Part shown: piece by piece, positions 25,292 through 33,689 of the stretch
Position numbering within the stretch: the stretch's first letter is position 1
Layout: every line of letters begins with the position of its first letter
Assembly (NCBI GenBank): GCA_017962145.1
Contig: JAGCVX010000038.1
Span: forward strand, 1 to 64,000
DNA: 64,000 nt
From: Clostridiales bacterium
GTDB lineage: Bacteria; Bacillota; Clostridia; Saccharofermentanales; Saccharofermentanaceae
Direction of reading: 5' to 3'
Translations under genes and position numbers: made by a program
Notes under the pieces: model-generated
Databases searched by the model: none
Told to the model about the DNA's origin: nothing
Seen by the model: the letters and a program-made list of their open reading frames with translations, nothing else

Positions 25292-26734
25292 ATGGCATCT
25301 ATTGAAAAGAAAGATAACAATATCGTTGTTATTTCCTTAGAGGCAACTAAAGAAGAGTTTAAGGACGCGATGATGAAGTCCTATAATAAGAATAAGAACC
25401 GTTTCCAGATTCCTGGTTTCCGTAAGGGCAAGGTTCCCTATCAGCTGGTAAAGCAGTACTACGGAGAAGGCGTTTTTTATGATGATGCCATCGATTTCGT
25501 TGCAAATCCGAAGTATTCCGAAGCTATCAAGGAGCATGATCTTCAGGTCGTTTCCCGTCCGGAACTCGACATCCAGGAGATCGGCGAAGATAAGGGCATG
25601 AAGTTCACGATCGCGGTTACCGTTAAGCCGGAAGTTGAACTCGGCAAGTACGAGGGCGTAGAGGCGGCTTACCGCTACATCGCTCCGACAGATGAGACAG
25701 TTGAAGCTGAACTGAAGCGTCAGCAGGACAGAAACGGCCGTATGGTTCCGGTTGAGGGTCGTGCCGTTGAAGATGGTGATACAGTTACGATCGACTACGA
25801 AGGTTTCGTAGACGGTGTTGCATTTGAAGGCGGCAAGGCTGAAGGTCACGATCTGAAGATCGGATCCAACTCCTTTATCCCGGGCTTTGAAGAGCAGCTC
25901 ATCGGTCACAACATCGACGAAGAGTTCCCGATCACAGTAACTTTCCCGGAAGAGTATCACGCTGAAGAACTTAAGGGTAAGGAAGCTACATTCCAGATCA
26001 AGCTCCACGCGATCAAGGTGAAGGAACTGCCGGAACTCGATGATGATTTCGCAAAAGACGTAAGTGAGTTCGATACTCTTGATGAGTATAAGGCTGACAT
26101 CCTCAAGAACCAGACCGAGCAGGCTGAGAAGGCTGCTAAGGACAGCTTCGAGAACGAGGTTGTAAAGGTTGTTTCCGAGAATGCAAAGGTTGATATTCCG
26201 GAGTGCATGATCGAGAACGAGATCGACAGCATGATCGAAGAGCAGTCCTACCGTATGAAGTATCAGGGCATCGAGCTCGAGACATACCTCAAGTACATGG
26301 GTCAGACCATGGAAGAGTACCGTTCCGGCCTGAAGACGATGGCTGAGTCCAGAGTCAAGAGCACACTGGTTCTGGAAGCTTGCGGTAAGGCTATGAACAT
26401 CGAAGCTACAGATGCAGATGTTGAAGAAGAAGCGGAAAAGCTCGCTGCTCAGTACGGCATGGCTAAGGACGATCTGATGAAGCGCCTTTCCGGTAACGAC
26501 AAGTTCATCCGTGAGAGCATCGTAGGCAGAAAGACTGTTGAGGCTCTGGCTGAGAAGGCTGTTAAGGTTGATGCAAAGGACGAGCCGAAGGCTGACGAAG
26601 AGAAAGAAGAGAAGCCGGCTAAGAAGACTGCTGCAAAGAAGACAACCGCTGCGAAGACAACTACAGCAAAGAAGACAACTAAGAAAGAAAAGGAAGAGGA
26701 TAAGGAAGAAGCTTCTGAGAAGACAGAAGAGTAA
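25292..26734 (+). CDS. tig: Trigger factor with lysine/alanine/threonine-rich tail
   Basis: Ribosome-bound chaperone and peptidyl-prolyl isomerase. The 480-residue product has the ribosome-binding signature GFRKGKVP (42-49), an FKBP-type domain (EDGDTVTIDYEGF ... FIPGFEEQLIG) and a long C-terminal chaperone domain. About 55 residues are added after the normal end: acidic and lysine-rich, with repeats of the KKTTAAK type, then an acidic end. Trigger factors are normally about 430 residues. ATG 25292 is preferred over 25277 because GGAGGAG falls just before it. Confidence 0.96.
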   Translation: MASIEKKDNNIVVISLEATKEEFKDAMMKSYNKNKNRFQIPGFRKGKVPYQLVKQYYGEGVFYDDAIDFVANPKYSEAIKEHDLQVVSRPELDIQEIGEDKGMKFTIAVTVKPEVELGKYEGVEAAYRYIAPTDETVEAELKRQQDRNGRMVPVEGRAVEDGDTVTIDYEGFVDGVAFEGGKAEGHDLKIGSNSFIPGFEEQLIGHNIDEEFPITVTFPEEYHAEELKGKEATFQIKLHAIKVKELPELDDDFAKDVSEFDTLDEYKADILKNQTEQAEKAAKDSFENEVVKVVSENAKVDIPECMIENEIDSMIEEQSYRMKYQGIELETYLKYMGQTMEEYRSGLKTMAESRVKSTLVLEACGKAMNIEATDADVEEEAEKLAAQYGMAKDDLMKRLSGNDKFIRESIVGRKTVEALAEKAVKVDAKDEPKADEEKEEKPAKKTAAKKTTAAKTTTAKKTTKKEKEEDKEEASEKTEE

Positions 26735-26774
26735 TCCTTTCACTTCGATCCGATATTCTATAAAAGGTTCATCT

Positions 26775-26813
26775 ATCCGGTTCTGACATACCCTGTCGGG
26801 ACCGGATCTTTTT
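26775..26813 (+). terminator. Intrinsic terminator of trigger factor
   Basis: ATCCGGTTCTGACA (26775-26788) pairs with TGTCGGGACCGGAT (26794-26807) around a 5-nt loop, then a T-rich run. It makes clpX a separate transcript unless read through. Confidence 0.9.
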
Positions 26814-26968
26814 CCTCGGAAAATGGTTTCTGCATTCTTTCGAAAATGAAAAGAATTAGTAACATAAATGCGGGCTTCCTCCGTTGAAACAAAAACACAG
26901 TTCGGGTAACATGATATAAGAGACAAAGGGTGGCGGGCTCGATTCTGCCGCCTGTTTAAGGAGTATTT

Positions 26969-28279
26969 ATGGGTAAGGACGATATATTGGATTTTGATGG
27001 AATTATCCACTGTTCTTTCTGCGGAAAGAGTGAGCAGGAGGTATCCCGTATGCTGGCCGGTCCGCCCGGCATTTATATCTGCAATGAGTGCGTGATGATC
27101 TGCGAATCGATCCTTGCTGAGGATGAAGTCGGATTCCAGAATCCGAAATACAGCAAGTCTGGAAAGAAGGATCATCTTCCGACTCCGGCTGAGCTGAAGG
27201 CAGCCCTGGACGAGTATGTCATCGGTCAGGATCAGGCGAAGAAAGCGCTGTCTGTTGCCGTATACAATCACTATAAGCGTGTATTCTCGAAGTTCTCTAC
27301 TTCGGATGATATCGAACTGACCAAGAGTAATATTCTCCTGATCGGACCTACGGGCTGCGGTAAGACACTTCTTGCCCAGACACTGGCACGTGCGCTCAAC
27401 GTTCCGTTCGCCATCGCAGACGCAACGACATTGACCGAAGCCGGCTACGTAGGTGAAGATGTTGAGAACATCCTTCTGAAGCTTCTTCAGGCAGCTGATT
27501 ACGATGTGGAATCCGCGCAGCGCGGTATCATCTATATCGATGAGATCGATAAGATCACCAAGAAGTCCGAGAATCCTTCGATCACGAGAGATGTCAGTGG
27601 TGAAGGCGTACAGCAGGCACTTCTGAAGATCCTGGAAAGTACTGTTGCAAATGTACCTCCGCAAGGCGGCAGAAAGCATCCGCATCAGGAGTTTATCCAG
27701 ATCGATACAACGAATATCCTCTTTATCTGCGGCGGTGCATTTGACGGATTGGAAAAGATCATCGAGCAGCGCGTAGGTAAGAAGAATTTCGGCTTTGGTG
27801 CCGAGATCGTATCCAAGCAGGAAAAGCAGGCCGGCGAGTGGCTGTCCCAGCTGGTTCCGCAGGACCTGATGAAGTTTGGTCTGATCCCTGAGTTTATCGG
27901 ACGTGTGCCGATCAACGTAACCCTTGACGGTCTGACCGAAGAAGCGTTGGTACGGATTCTCCGTGAGCCGAAGAATGCACTGTTGAAGCAGTACTGGAAG
28001 ATGCTGAAGATGGATGGTGTCGAGCTCGAGTTCGACGACGATGCGGTTGAAGAGATCGCAAAGAAAGCCATCGAAAGAAAGACCGGTGCACGTGGACTTC
28101 GTGCGATCCTCGAGGATCTGATGATGGATATCATGTACGACGTGCCGTCCCAGCAGGATGCCGTTAAGTGCATCGTCCATAAGGAGAGTGTCACGGAGGG
28201 CAAGAGTCCGGAACTGATCAAGGGTGCGAAGCCGAAGAAGCAGAGAACCCGCGAGAAGACGGAAGAAAAAGGTGCATAA
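26969..28279 (+). CDS. clpX: ATP-dependent Clp protease ATP-binding subunit
   Basis: Unfoldase that feeds substrates to ClpP. The 436-residue protein has the N-terminal zinc-binding domain (C15, C18, C37, C40), Walker [14 protein letters not shown], Walker [11 protein letters not shown], the pore loop GYVGEDVEN and the sensor 2 GARGLRAI. It ends in a lysine-rich basic tail. In many Bacillota clpP lies between tig and clpX; here it does not, and no other clpP is in the window. AAGGAG precedes the ATG. Confidence 0.97.
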   Translation: MGKDDILDFDGIIHCSFCGKSEQEVSRMLAGPPGIYICNECVMICESILAEDEVGFQNPKYSKSGKKDHLPTPAELKAALDEYVIGQDQAKKALSVAVYNHYKRVFSKFSTSDDIELTKSNILLIGPTGCGKTLLAQTLARALNVPFAIADATTLTEAGYVGEDVENILLKLLQAADYDVESAQRGIIYIDEIDKITKKSENPSITRDVSGEGVQQALLKILESTVANVPPQGGRKHPHQEFIQIDTTNILFICGGAFDGLEKIIEQRVGKKNFGFGAEIVSKQEKQAGEWLSQLVPQDLMKFGLIPEFIGRVPINVTLDGLTEEALVRILREPKNALLKQYWKMLKMDGVELEFDDDAVEEIAKKAIERKTGARGLRAILEDLMMDIMYDVPSQQDAVKCIVHKESVTEGKSPELIKGAKPKKQRTREKTEEKGA

Positions 28280-28296
28280 GAATGAGGTCGTAAACG

Positions 28297-28662
28297 ATGG
28301 CAAAGAAACTGAAAAAACTCTTATTGGATGCAGAGAAGTTTCTTTCTGAGTATGACGCGATGAAAACAGGCGATCCGGTCCGCGCGCAGCGCGAACTTGA
28401 CCGCCTGCTTTGTTATATGCAGAGATGGCTCCTGTATTTCCAGCACGAACGCCTGATTCACTTGATTGTAACAGTGTTATTTGCCCTCGCCATGATCATG
28501 GTCTTCGGCATTTTCATCTTAAGCGGTGCATTTTACCTGCTTCCGCTTCTGGGATTGATCGTTGTTTTACTTATTCCATACATTGTTCACTATTTTCATC
28601 TGGAAAATGGCGTCCAGAGATTATATGATTTAATTGATGAGATGGTAAAGCGAAAGGAGTGA
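28297..28662 (+). CDS. Small membrane protein of unknown function
   Basis: A 121-residue protein with a charged N-terminal half (LLLDAEKFLSEYDAMKTGDPVRAQRELDRLL), two membrane segments at about 55-98 and a helical, charged C-terminus. It lies between clpX and glucokinase with a gap of 5 nt before the latter, so it shares their transcript. No recognised domain. Confidence 0.75.
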   Translation: MAKKLKKLLLDAEKFLSEYDAMKTGDPVRAQRELDRLLCYMQRWLLYFQHERLIHLIVTVLFALAMIMVFGIFILSGAFYLLPLLGLIVVLLIPYIVHYFHLENGVQRLYDLIDEMVKRKE

Positions 28663-28667
28663 TCCCA

Positions 28668-29642
28668 ATGGCCAAGAAATATTATATCTGCCTGGATATC
28701 GGAGGAACAAAAGTCCTCGGTGCGATCTTTGACTCGAAGCGTCAGATCGTGCATCGTGTAAAGAAAAAGACCAAGGCAGGCGGAGACGATTCCCAGAATA
28801 TCGAAAATACGATCATCAAACTGGTCGAAGAACTGGTTTCGGAATTCGATATCTCCATGAGTGATGTAGCAGCGATCGCAGCCGGTGCGCCGGGTGTTAT
28901 CAATATCGAGAAGGGCATCGTGCTTTTCTCCCCGAATCTTCCCTGGAGAAACTACGAGATCAAAAAGGCGATCGAGTCCAAGTTTAAAGTGCCTTTCTTC
29001 ATCGGTAACGACGTAAATGTCGGAGTATACGGTGAATGGAAATACGGCGCGGCAAAAGGCCTGACACAGGTCGTAGGCCTGTTTGTCGGAACCGGTATGG
29101 GCGCCGGATTGATCGTGGACGGAAAGCTCTTTACCGGTCATCTGGATAAAGGTGCCGAGTGTGGTCATATGGTACTTGATCCGGAAGGACCGAAATGTAA
29201 CTGCGGACAGAGAGGATGTCTGGAGGCATTCTCGAGTAAGCAGGGTATTGCCGACTATATCAGAACGCAGGTTGCGCGCGGACGTTCCAGTTCTATGGCC
29301 AAGGCCGTGGAAAAGGGTATGTTCAAGAGCAAGGCACTGAAAGCGGCTTACGATGAGGGCGATCCGGTCACTCTCGAAGCGATCGACCGTGCATGCCATT
29401 ATCTGGCGATCGGATGCGGCAATCTGATCAATACATTCAGCCCGGAGATGGTCGTTCTCGGTGGTGGCGTAATGGAAGCCATGGGCGATGTTTTCCTTGA
29501 AAAAGTGCTTAAGGATGTAGACCGCTACTGCATGCCTTCGATCCGCGACACCGTAGCGATCAAGGCAGCTGCACTCGGAGATGATTCCATCCTCTATGGT
29601 GCACTCGCGATGATCGATGATATGCTGAAGAAAAAGAGTTAA
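28668..29642 (+). CDS. ROK-family glucokinase
   Basis: Phosphorylates glucose with ATP for glycolysis. The 324-residue protein has the phosphate-binding DIGGTK (10-15), the catalytic aspartate context FIGNDVNVGVYGEW, GTGMGAGLIVDG, and the zinc-binding ROK motif CNCGQRGCLEAFSS. AAGGAG (28654-28659) fixes the start at ATG 28668; the nearby GTG at 28659 overlaps the ribosome-binding site. It ends 4 nt inside the convergent gene on the other strand. Confidence 0.93.
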   Translation: MAKKYYICLDIGGTKVLGAIFDSKRQIVHRVKKKTKAGGDDSQNIENTIIKLVEELVSEFDISMSDVAAIAAGAPGVINIEKGIVLFSPNLPWRNYEIKKAIESKFKVPFFIGNDVNVGVYGEWKYGAAKGLTQVVGLFVGTGMGAGLIVDGKLFTGHLDKGAECGHMVLDPEGPKCNCGQRGCLEAFSSKQGIADYIRTQVARGRSSSMAKAVEKGMFKSKALKAAYDEGDPVTLEAIDRACHYLAIGCGNLINTFSPEMVVLGGGVMEAMGDVFLEKVLKDVDRYCMPSIRDTVAIKAAALGDDSILYGALAMIDDMLKKKS

Positions 29643-30880
29643 TCCTCGGTCTTGTTATAACGTACGGATTCATACTGGGAGGTCAGTTCAGAGATGGACG
29701 GATCTCCCTGTTTTTTCAGGACGTTTTCGATCTGGCGAGGCGAAGAGGCGTTGCTGATCGGAAGTCCTTTGCTGATAGCTTTGGAAACTACGTTATAATA
29801 CTTCTTTCGTATTTCTTTTTCCTGTCCGGAACCGAAGTCCATCGCGCGGGAAACCTTCCTCTTTTCTTTGCGGTTGACGTTCTCGATGATGTCGATGACT
29901 GCGTCATTTTCAACGGAATCCGTCTGCTTGGCATTGCTGAAGTTCTTGATCAGTGTGCGGATAAAGGAAACCAGTATGTAGAAGACTGCGATCAAAATGA
30001 GAATAAACACGATGGTGGAGAGAATAAGCAGCCATGTGGGTGTAGGTGACGGTTCGGCTACTCCTGCATTTTCCGGTATCTCTCCCAACTCTCCGGAGGT
30101 TTCGTCTGGCACGTCGCCCCAAATAAGGGCAAGGATTTTACCCAGGATCGATCCGAAGAATCCGATGACACTTACGGCAATCGAGGTAACAACATCGATC
30201 GGCACGATCAGAAGGAGAAGTACGGCGAAGACGATGCCGCCGACGACGATCACGATGGTCGTGATATTCTGCTTTTTGACCGAAGACACGTTCTGTGTCG
30301 CGGAATGGATGTTGTGATAGTACTTGTCGTCAAAGACACTGAACTGGCGGGCGATAAAAAAGATCGTCAGAGTCAGTACGGCGTTAAATGTCAGACAGGT
30401 GTAGAACTTGCTGGCATGCATGGCGACAAAGATGAAGAACAACACGACTTGCGTCGCCATCGCCAGCATGAACGAGTCGAAAGAAACGCGTCCGGACTGC
30501 TTGCTGATACGCTGCGCCATCGAATGGATGATCAAAAAGATGACGAAAGCGCCGATAAAGACCAGATTCGCATTCTTTTCCGGGAAACTGGTCCAAACCA
30601 TATCTAAGATAAAAAGGTAGATTCCGGCGGCAACTACGTGGACACCCACCATGCTGAAGAAAGGCAGTCGCATTCTTCGGATGAAGACAAAAGCCACTAC
30701 GACAAATGCTTCGGTCAGCATCGTAACATATCCGGCGGTAACGATCTGGATATAAACGAGTGACAAAAGCTGGACGGACATCGTCGACAGGAAGAATACC
30801 AGCGACATCAGGATATCCACGCCGAGATTCGTGGTGACGAAGAATTTGTTGGATTTGTTTTCCGGTTTTATCTCAGTCAT
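29639..30880 (-). CDS. Multi-spanning membrane protein with DUF4129-like C-terminus
   Basis: A 413-residue protein with several membrane segments (about 20-190), a segment at about 210-245, an outside-facing proline/glutamate-rich linker, another membrane segment near 285-310 and a cytoplasmic tail. The tail (IRKKYYNVVSKAISKGLPI ... SPRQIENVL) resembles the C-terminal DUF4129 domain of proteins encoded with MoxR and DUF58 genes. It is the last gene of the operon, overlapping the DUF58 gene by 8 nt. Function is unknown; the association suggests assembly or quality control of envelope proteins. Confidence 0.7.
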   Translation of the reverse strand: MTEIKPENKSNKFFVTTNLGVDILMSLVFFLSTMSVQLLSLVYIQIVTAGYVTMLTEAFVVVAFVFIRRMRLPFFSMVGVHVVAAGIYLFILDMVWTSFPEKNANLVFIGAFVIFLIIHSMAQRISKQSGRVSFDSFMLAMATQVVLFFIFVAMHASKFYTCLTFNAVLTLTIFFIARQFSVFDDKYYHNIHSATQNVSSVKKQNITTIVIVVGGIVFAVLLLLIVPIDVVTSIAVSVIGFFGSILGKILALIWGDVPDETSGELGEIPENAGVAEPSPTPTWLLILSTIVFILILIAVFYILVSFIRTLIKNFSNAKQTDSVENDAVIDIIENVNRKEKRKVSRAMDFGSGQEKEIRKKYYNVVSKAISKGLPISNASSPRQIENVLKKQGDPSISELTSQYESVRYNKTED

Positions 30881-32003
30881 GTCCCAACGTCTCCCATCTC
30901 AGATATTCAGACGGCGCGGAATGCGTCGGCGTGATGCGCGCGGTAGTGCGATAGCAGGGCATGACCCACAGTACCGACTTACGGCGCGTGCGGAAATGAT
31001 CCAGTATAGTCTGGAAGTTGGCATCGGATCTCGGAGAAATCACGACGATAAAGTCATCATCGTTGGTCTTGGCAATGTTTTCTTCTACCAGTTCTTGAAA
31101 CGGAATCACGCCTTTACTCAGGTCGATACGTGCCAGTTCGATGCCTCTTTGAGACATATCGGTCATACTGCAGGACATATCGGAAGTGACCGGAGTATTT
31201 GCAAGGATGTCCAGACCGTTGGTATAAAGCGAAGAAGAAATGCCGGCCTGACAGAGTTCAAACATATAGGAATATGCCAGCGCGATGGCCTTCTCTAGAA
31301 GAGAAGTAGAAGATTTCGTGTTATAAAATTCCAGATTGACGAAGATCGAAACCTGACGTGTGGATGTAGATGCATTCTGATTGACCATCAGGTCACCGGC
31401 CTTGGCACTCGCTGTCCAGTTGATGGAACGCATCGGATCCCACGGCTGATATTCACGGATACCGGCAAAGGCAAACGGGTCGGTAAGAAGCGAACGGCGC
31501 TGCAGGACATCACTGAATGTGATGGAAAGCAGAGTCTTGATCTCGCCGATCTCCACTCTCTCCGGAAGGATCGTGATAATGGCTTCATTTTCGTAATCTT
31601 TCGTGATCTTGTCGATGAGAAGAAGATCGGTGGTGGAAACGTTGACACGGAAGAAAGAGTAGTAGCCGCGGCGGATGCAGCGAGCCTTGATCTTTCTGGT
31701 GTGACGTGAGTATGGCTTCATGGTCAACATATCTTCACGGTACAGAAGGTCGGACAAAGACGTGTTGGTCATATCCAGGAATTCCAGCGCTACCGGAGAC
31801 TCGAACTTCAAAAGAAGAAACGGAAGAGGGAGCTTTTTACTGTTCTGGGCAATCTCAATCACCTCGATGACTTCTCCGTATGACGCGACTGGCTGGGAGA
31901 AGTGTACATCCAGGGAGATTTGATCCAGAGCATGGCGGCGGTAGAAAATCAGTTCAATACCGGCGAGGATCGCGATGATGACTAGAAATACGAGTAGTTG
32001 CAT
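30873..32003 (-). CDS. DUF58 domain protein
   Basis: A 376-residue protein with an N-terminal membrane segment, a beta-rich region and the DUF58 core GIREYQPWDPMRSINWTASAK, which begins a von Willebrand factor A-like fold (SIFVNLE, VVISPRSD). DUF58 proteins are encoded with MoxR ATPases throughout bacteria. It starts on the stop codon of the MoxR gene (TAATG), so translation is coupled. Confidence 0.9.
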   Translation of the reverse strand: MQLLVFLVIIAILAGIELIFYRRHALDQISLDVHFSQPVASYGEVIEVIEIAQNSKKLPLPFLLLKFESPVALEFLDMTNTSLSDLLYREDMLTMKPYSRHTRKIKARCIRRGYYSFFRVNVSTTDLLLIDKITKDYENEAIITILPERVEIGEIKTLLSITFSDVLQRRSLLTDPFAFAGIREYQPWDPMRSINWTASAKAGDLMVNQNASTSTRQVSIFVNLEFYNTKSSTSLLEKAIALAYSYMFELCQAGISSSLYTNGLDILANTPVTSDMSCSMTDMSQRGIELARIDLSKGVIPFQELVEENIAKTNDDDFIVVISPRSDANFQTILDHFRTRRKSVLWVMPCYRTTARITPTHSAPSEYLRWETLGHD

Positions 32004-32992
32004 TAACGGCTGAAATCCTCCGTAGGACAGGGAACCGTCTCCAGGATCTTATTCAGGGCAACGGCGGCGTAGTCGTGCAGGCTCAGGAAAGAACCATCTT
32101 TATTCATCGCACCGGAAGCATGCATCGAAAGACGATGGGCCAGTACAGGAACAGCCAGTTCCTTGAAGTCATCCGGTGTGCAGTAGGAACGGCCGCGAAG
32201 AAGCGCCAGTGCCTTTGCCGAAGCAACATAAGCAAGAAGCGCACGCGGGCTTGCACCCACGCGGATCTCGGAAGATTCACGGGTCGCCTCGACGATCTTG
32301 GCAGCATAGTCATAAAGAAGATCCGAAACGCGGATATTCTTAGCTTCCTGTTGCATCGCCATCAGTTCGGACGGCTCGGCAACGGACTGCAGAGAAAGAA
32401 GTGGATCGTCGGTCGCAAAGCGCTTTAAGATCGCGATACTTTCTTCGTGTGTCGGGTATTCCATCGAAAGCATCAGGAGGAAACGGTCCAGCTGGGCTTC
32501 CGGAAGCGGGAAAGTACCCTGGGATTCGATCGGGTTCTGTGTAGCGATTACAAGGAACGGCGGCGGAAGAACACGGGTCTCACCATCGACGGTGACCTGC
32601 TTTTCTTCCATACATTCCAGAAGGCTGGACTGGGTTCTTGCGGTAGCACGGTTGATCTCATCTGCAAGAAGAATATTAGTAAAGATCGGACCCGGACGGA
32701 ATACGAACTGGTTGGCACTTCTGTCAAAGTAGTGGATACCGGTCAGGTCAGACGGGAGAAGGTCGATCGTAAACTGGACACGCTTAAAGTCCAGATTCAG
32801 GGACTGCGCCAGGGCTCTGGCTGTCTTCGTTTTTCCGGTTCCCGGAACATCTTCCAAAAGAACGTGTCCACCTACTAAAAGTGCGACCATGAGGAGCTCG
32901 ATCTGTTTGTCCTTGCCAACGATGACTTTGTTGACATTCTCCACGATTCGGGTTGCAATATTCTGTGCGTCGCCGCGTGCTGTGCTGTCCAT
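32003..32992 (-). CDS. MoxR-family AAA+ ATPase
   Basis: A 329-residue AAA+ chaperone-like ATPase: Walker A DVPGTGKTKTA, Walker B LLADEINRATARTQ, sensor 1 VIATQNPIESQG with the following PEAQLDRFLL, and a C-terminal helical lid. MoxR proteins are thought to help metal insertion or maturation of VWA-domain partners; the DUF58 partner lies downstream. GGAGG precedes the ATG. The 130-nt gap to the divergent XRE-cupin gene holds the promoters. Confidence 0.93.
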   Translation of the reverse strand: MDSTARGDAQNIATRIVENVNKVIVGKDKQIELLMVALLVGGHVLLEDVPGTGKTKTARALAQSLNLDFKRVQFTIDLLPSDLTGIHYFDRSANQFVFRPGPIFTNILLADEINRATARTQSSLLECMEEKQVTVDGETRVLPPPFLVIATQNPIESQGTFPLPEAQLDRFLLMLSMEYPTHEESIAILKRFATDDPLLSLQSVAEPSELMAMQQEAKNIRVSDLLYDYAAKIVEATRESSEIRVGASPRALLAYVASAKALALLRGRSYCTPDDFKELAVPVLAHRLSMHASGAMNKDGSFLSLHDYAAVALNKILETVPCPTEDFSR

Positions 32993-33062
32993 AAAAACCT
33001 CCGAAAAACGACGTATTTATTGTTGTTTTCTCATTATACATCACATTTGTTGTTTTTGTCAG

Positions 33063-33091
33063 TTGACACTTTTTTTCTTGAAATCTATTAT
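33063..33091 (+). promoter_or_regulatory. Promoter of the XRE-cupin/acyl-CoA synthetase operon
   Basis: TTGACA (33063-33068) and TATTAT (33086-33091) with 17-nt spacing. Confidence 0.7.
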
Positions 33092-33122
33092 AAAGTGACT
33101 AATTATCCAAGGAGGGGTGTGT

Positions 33123-33686
33123 ATGACAGATCAACTGCGTCAGATCGGTGAGCGTATCGCTGCGCTTCGCGAGATTGAAGAGATCGATGTGAAGACCATG
33201 GCGGCAAGGCTCGAAATGTCCGAAGAAGATTACATTCTTTATGAGGAAGGAAAAAAGGACTTTTCCGTCTCTTTTCTCAACAACGTCGCGGTGATCCTGG
33301 GTGTCGATATGGTCGACATCATGGTCGGCGATTCGCCAAAACTGTCTATTGCATGTGTTGTAAGAAAGGGCGAAGGTTTCGAGATCGACCGTCGTGCTGC
33401 TTATAACTACAAACACCTGGCTTTTACTTTCAGAAAGAAGATCGCGGAGCCGTTTTATGTAACGGTAGAGCCGAACGATATCGAAAAGCCTGTCCAGCAT
33501 GCTCATGAGGGTCAGGAATTTGACTATGTACTGGAAGGATCTATGACATTCTTCATCGGCGACATCGTCTATGAATTAAACGAAGGCGACAGTGTGTACT
33601 TCAATTCCGATATTCCGCATGCCATGAAGGCAACAAATAATAAACCATGTAAATTTCTGGCGATAGTTATGAAGGGGGACATTTGA
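33123..33686 (+). CDS. XRE-family regulator with cupin domain
   Basis: A 187-residue protein with an N-terminal helix-turn-helix (IGERIAALREIEEIDVKTMA ... SFLNNVAVILGV) and a C-terminal cupin barrel containing HAHEGQEFDYVLEG and GDSVYFNSDIPHAM. The second region holds likely metal or ligand-binding histidines. It precedes an acyl-CoA synthetase gene by 3 nt and probably regulates it in response to the substrate or product. The start is at ATG 33123, behind GGAGG; a GTG six bases earlier is too close to that site. Confidence 0.92.
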   Translation: MTDQLRQIGERIAALREIEEIDVKTMAARLEMSEEDYILYEEGKKDFSVSFLNNVAVILGVDMVDIMVGDSPKLSIACVVRKGEGFEIDRRAAYNYKHLAFTFRKKIAEPFYVTVEPNDIEKPVQHAHEGQEFDYVLEGSMTFFIGDIVYELNEGDSVYFNSDIPHAMKATNNKPCKFLAIVMKGDI

Positions 33687-33689
33687 TCG

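Noticed and set aside
25337-28303. Open frame of 988 codons on the minus strand
   Set aside because: It is the exact antisense of tig and clpX, both strong family matches. Its product is Leu/Arg/Cys-rich with no recognisable motif; it arises from codon bias of the sense genes.
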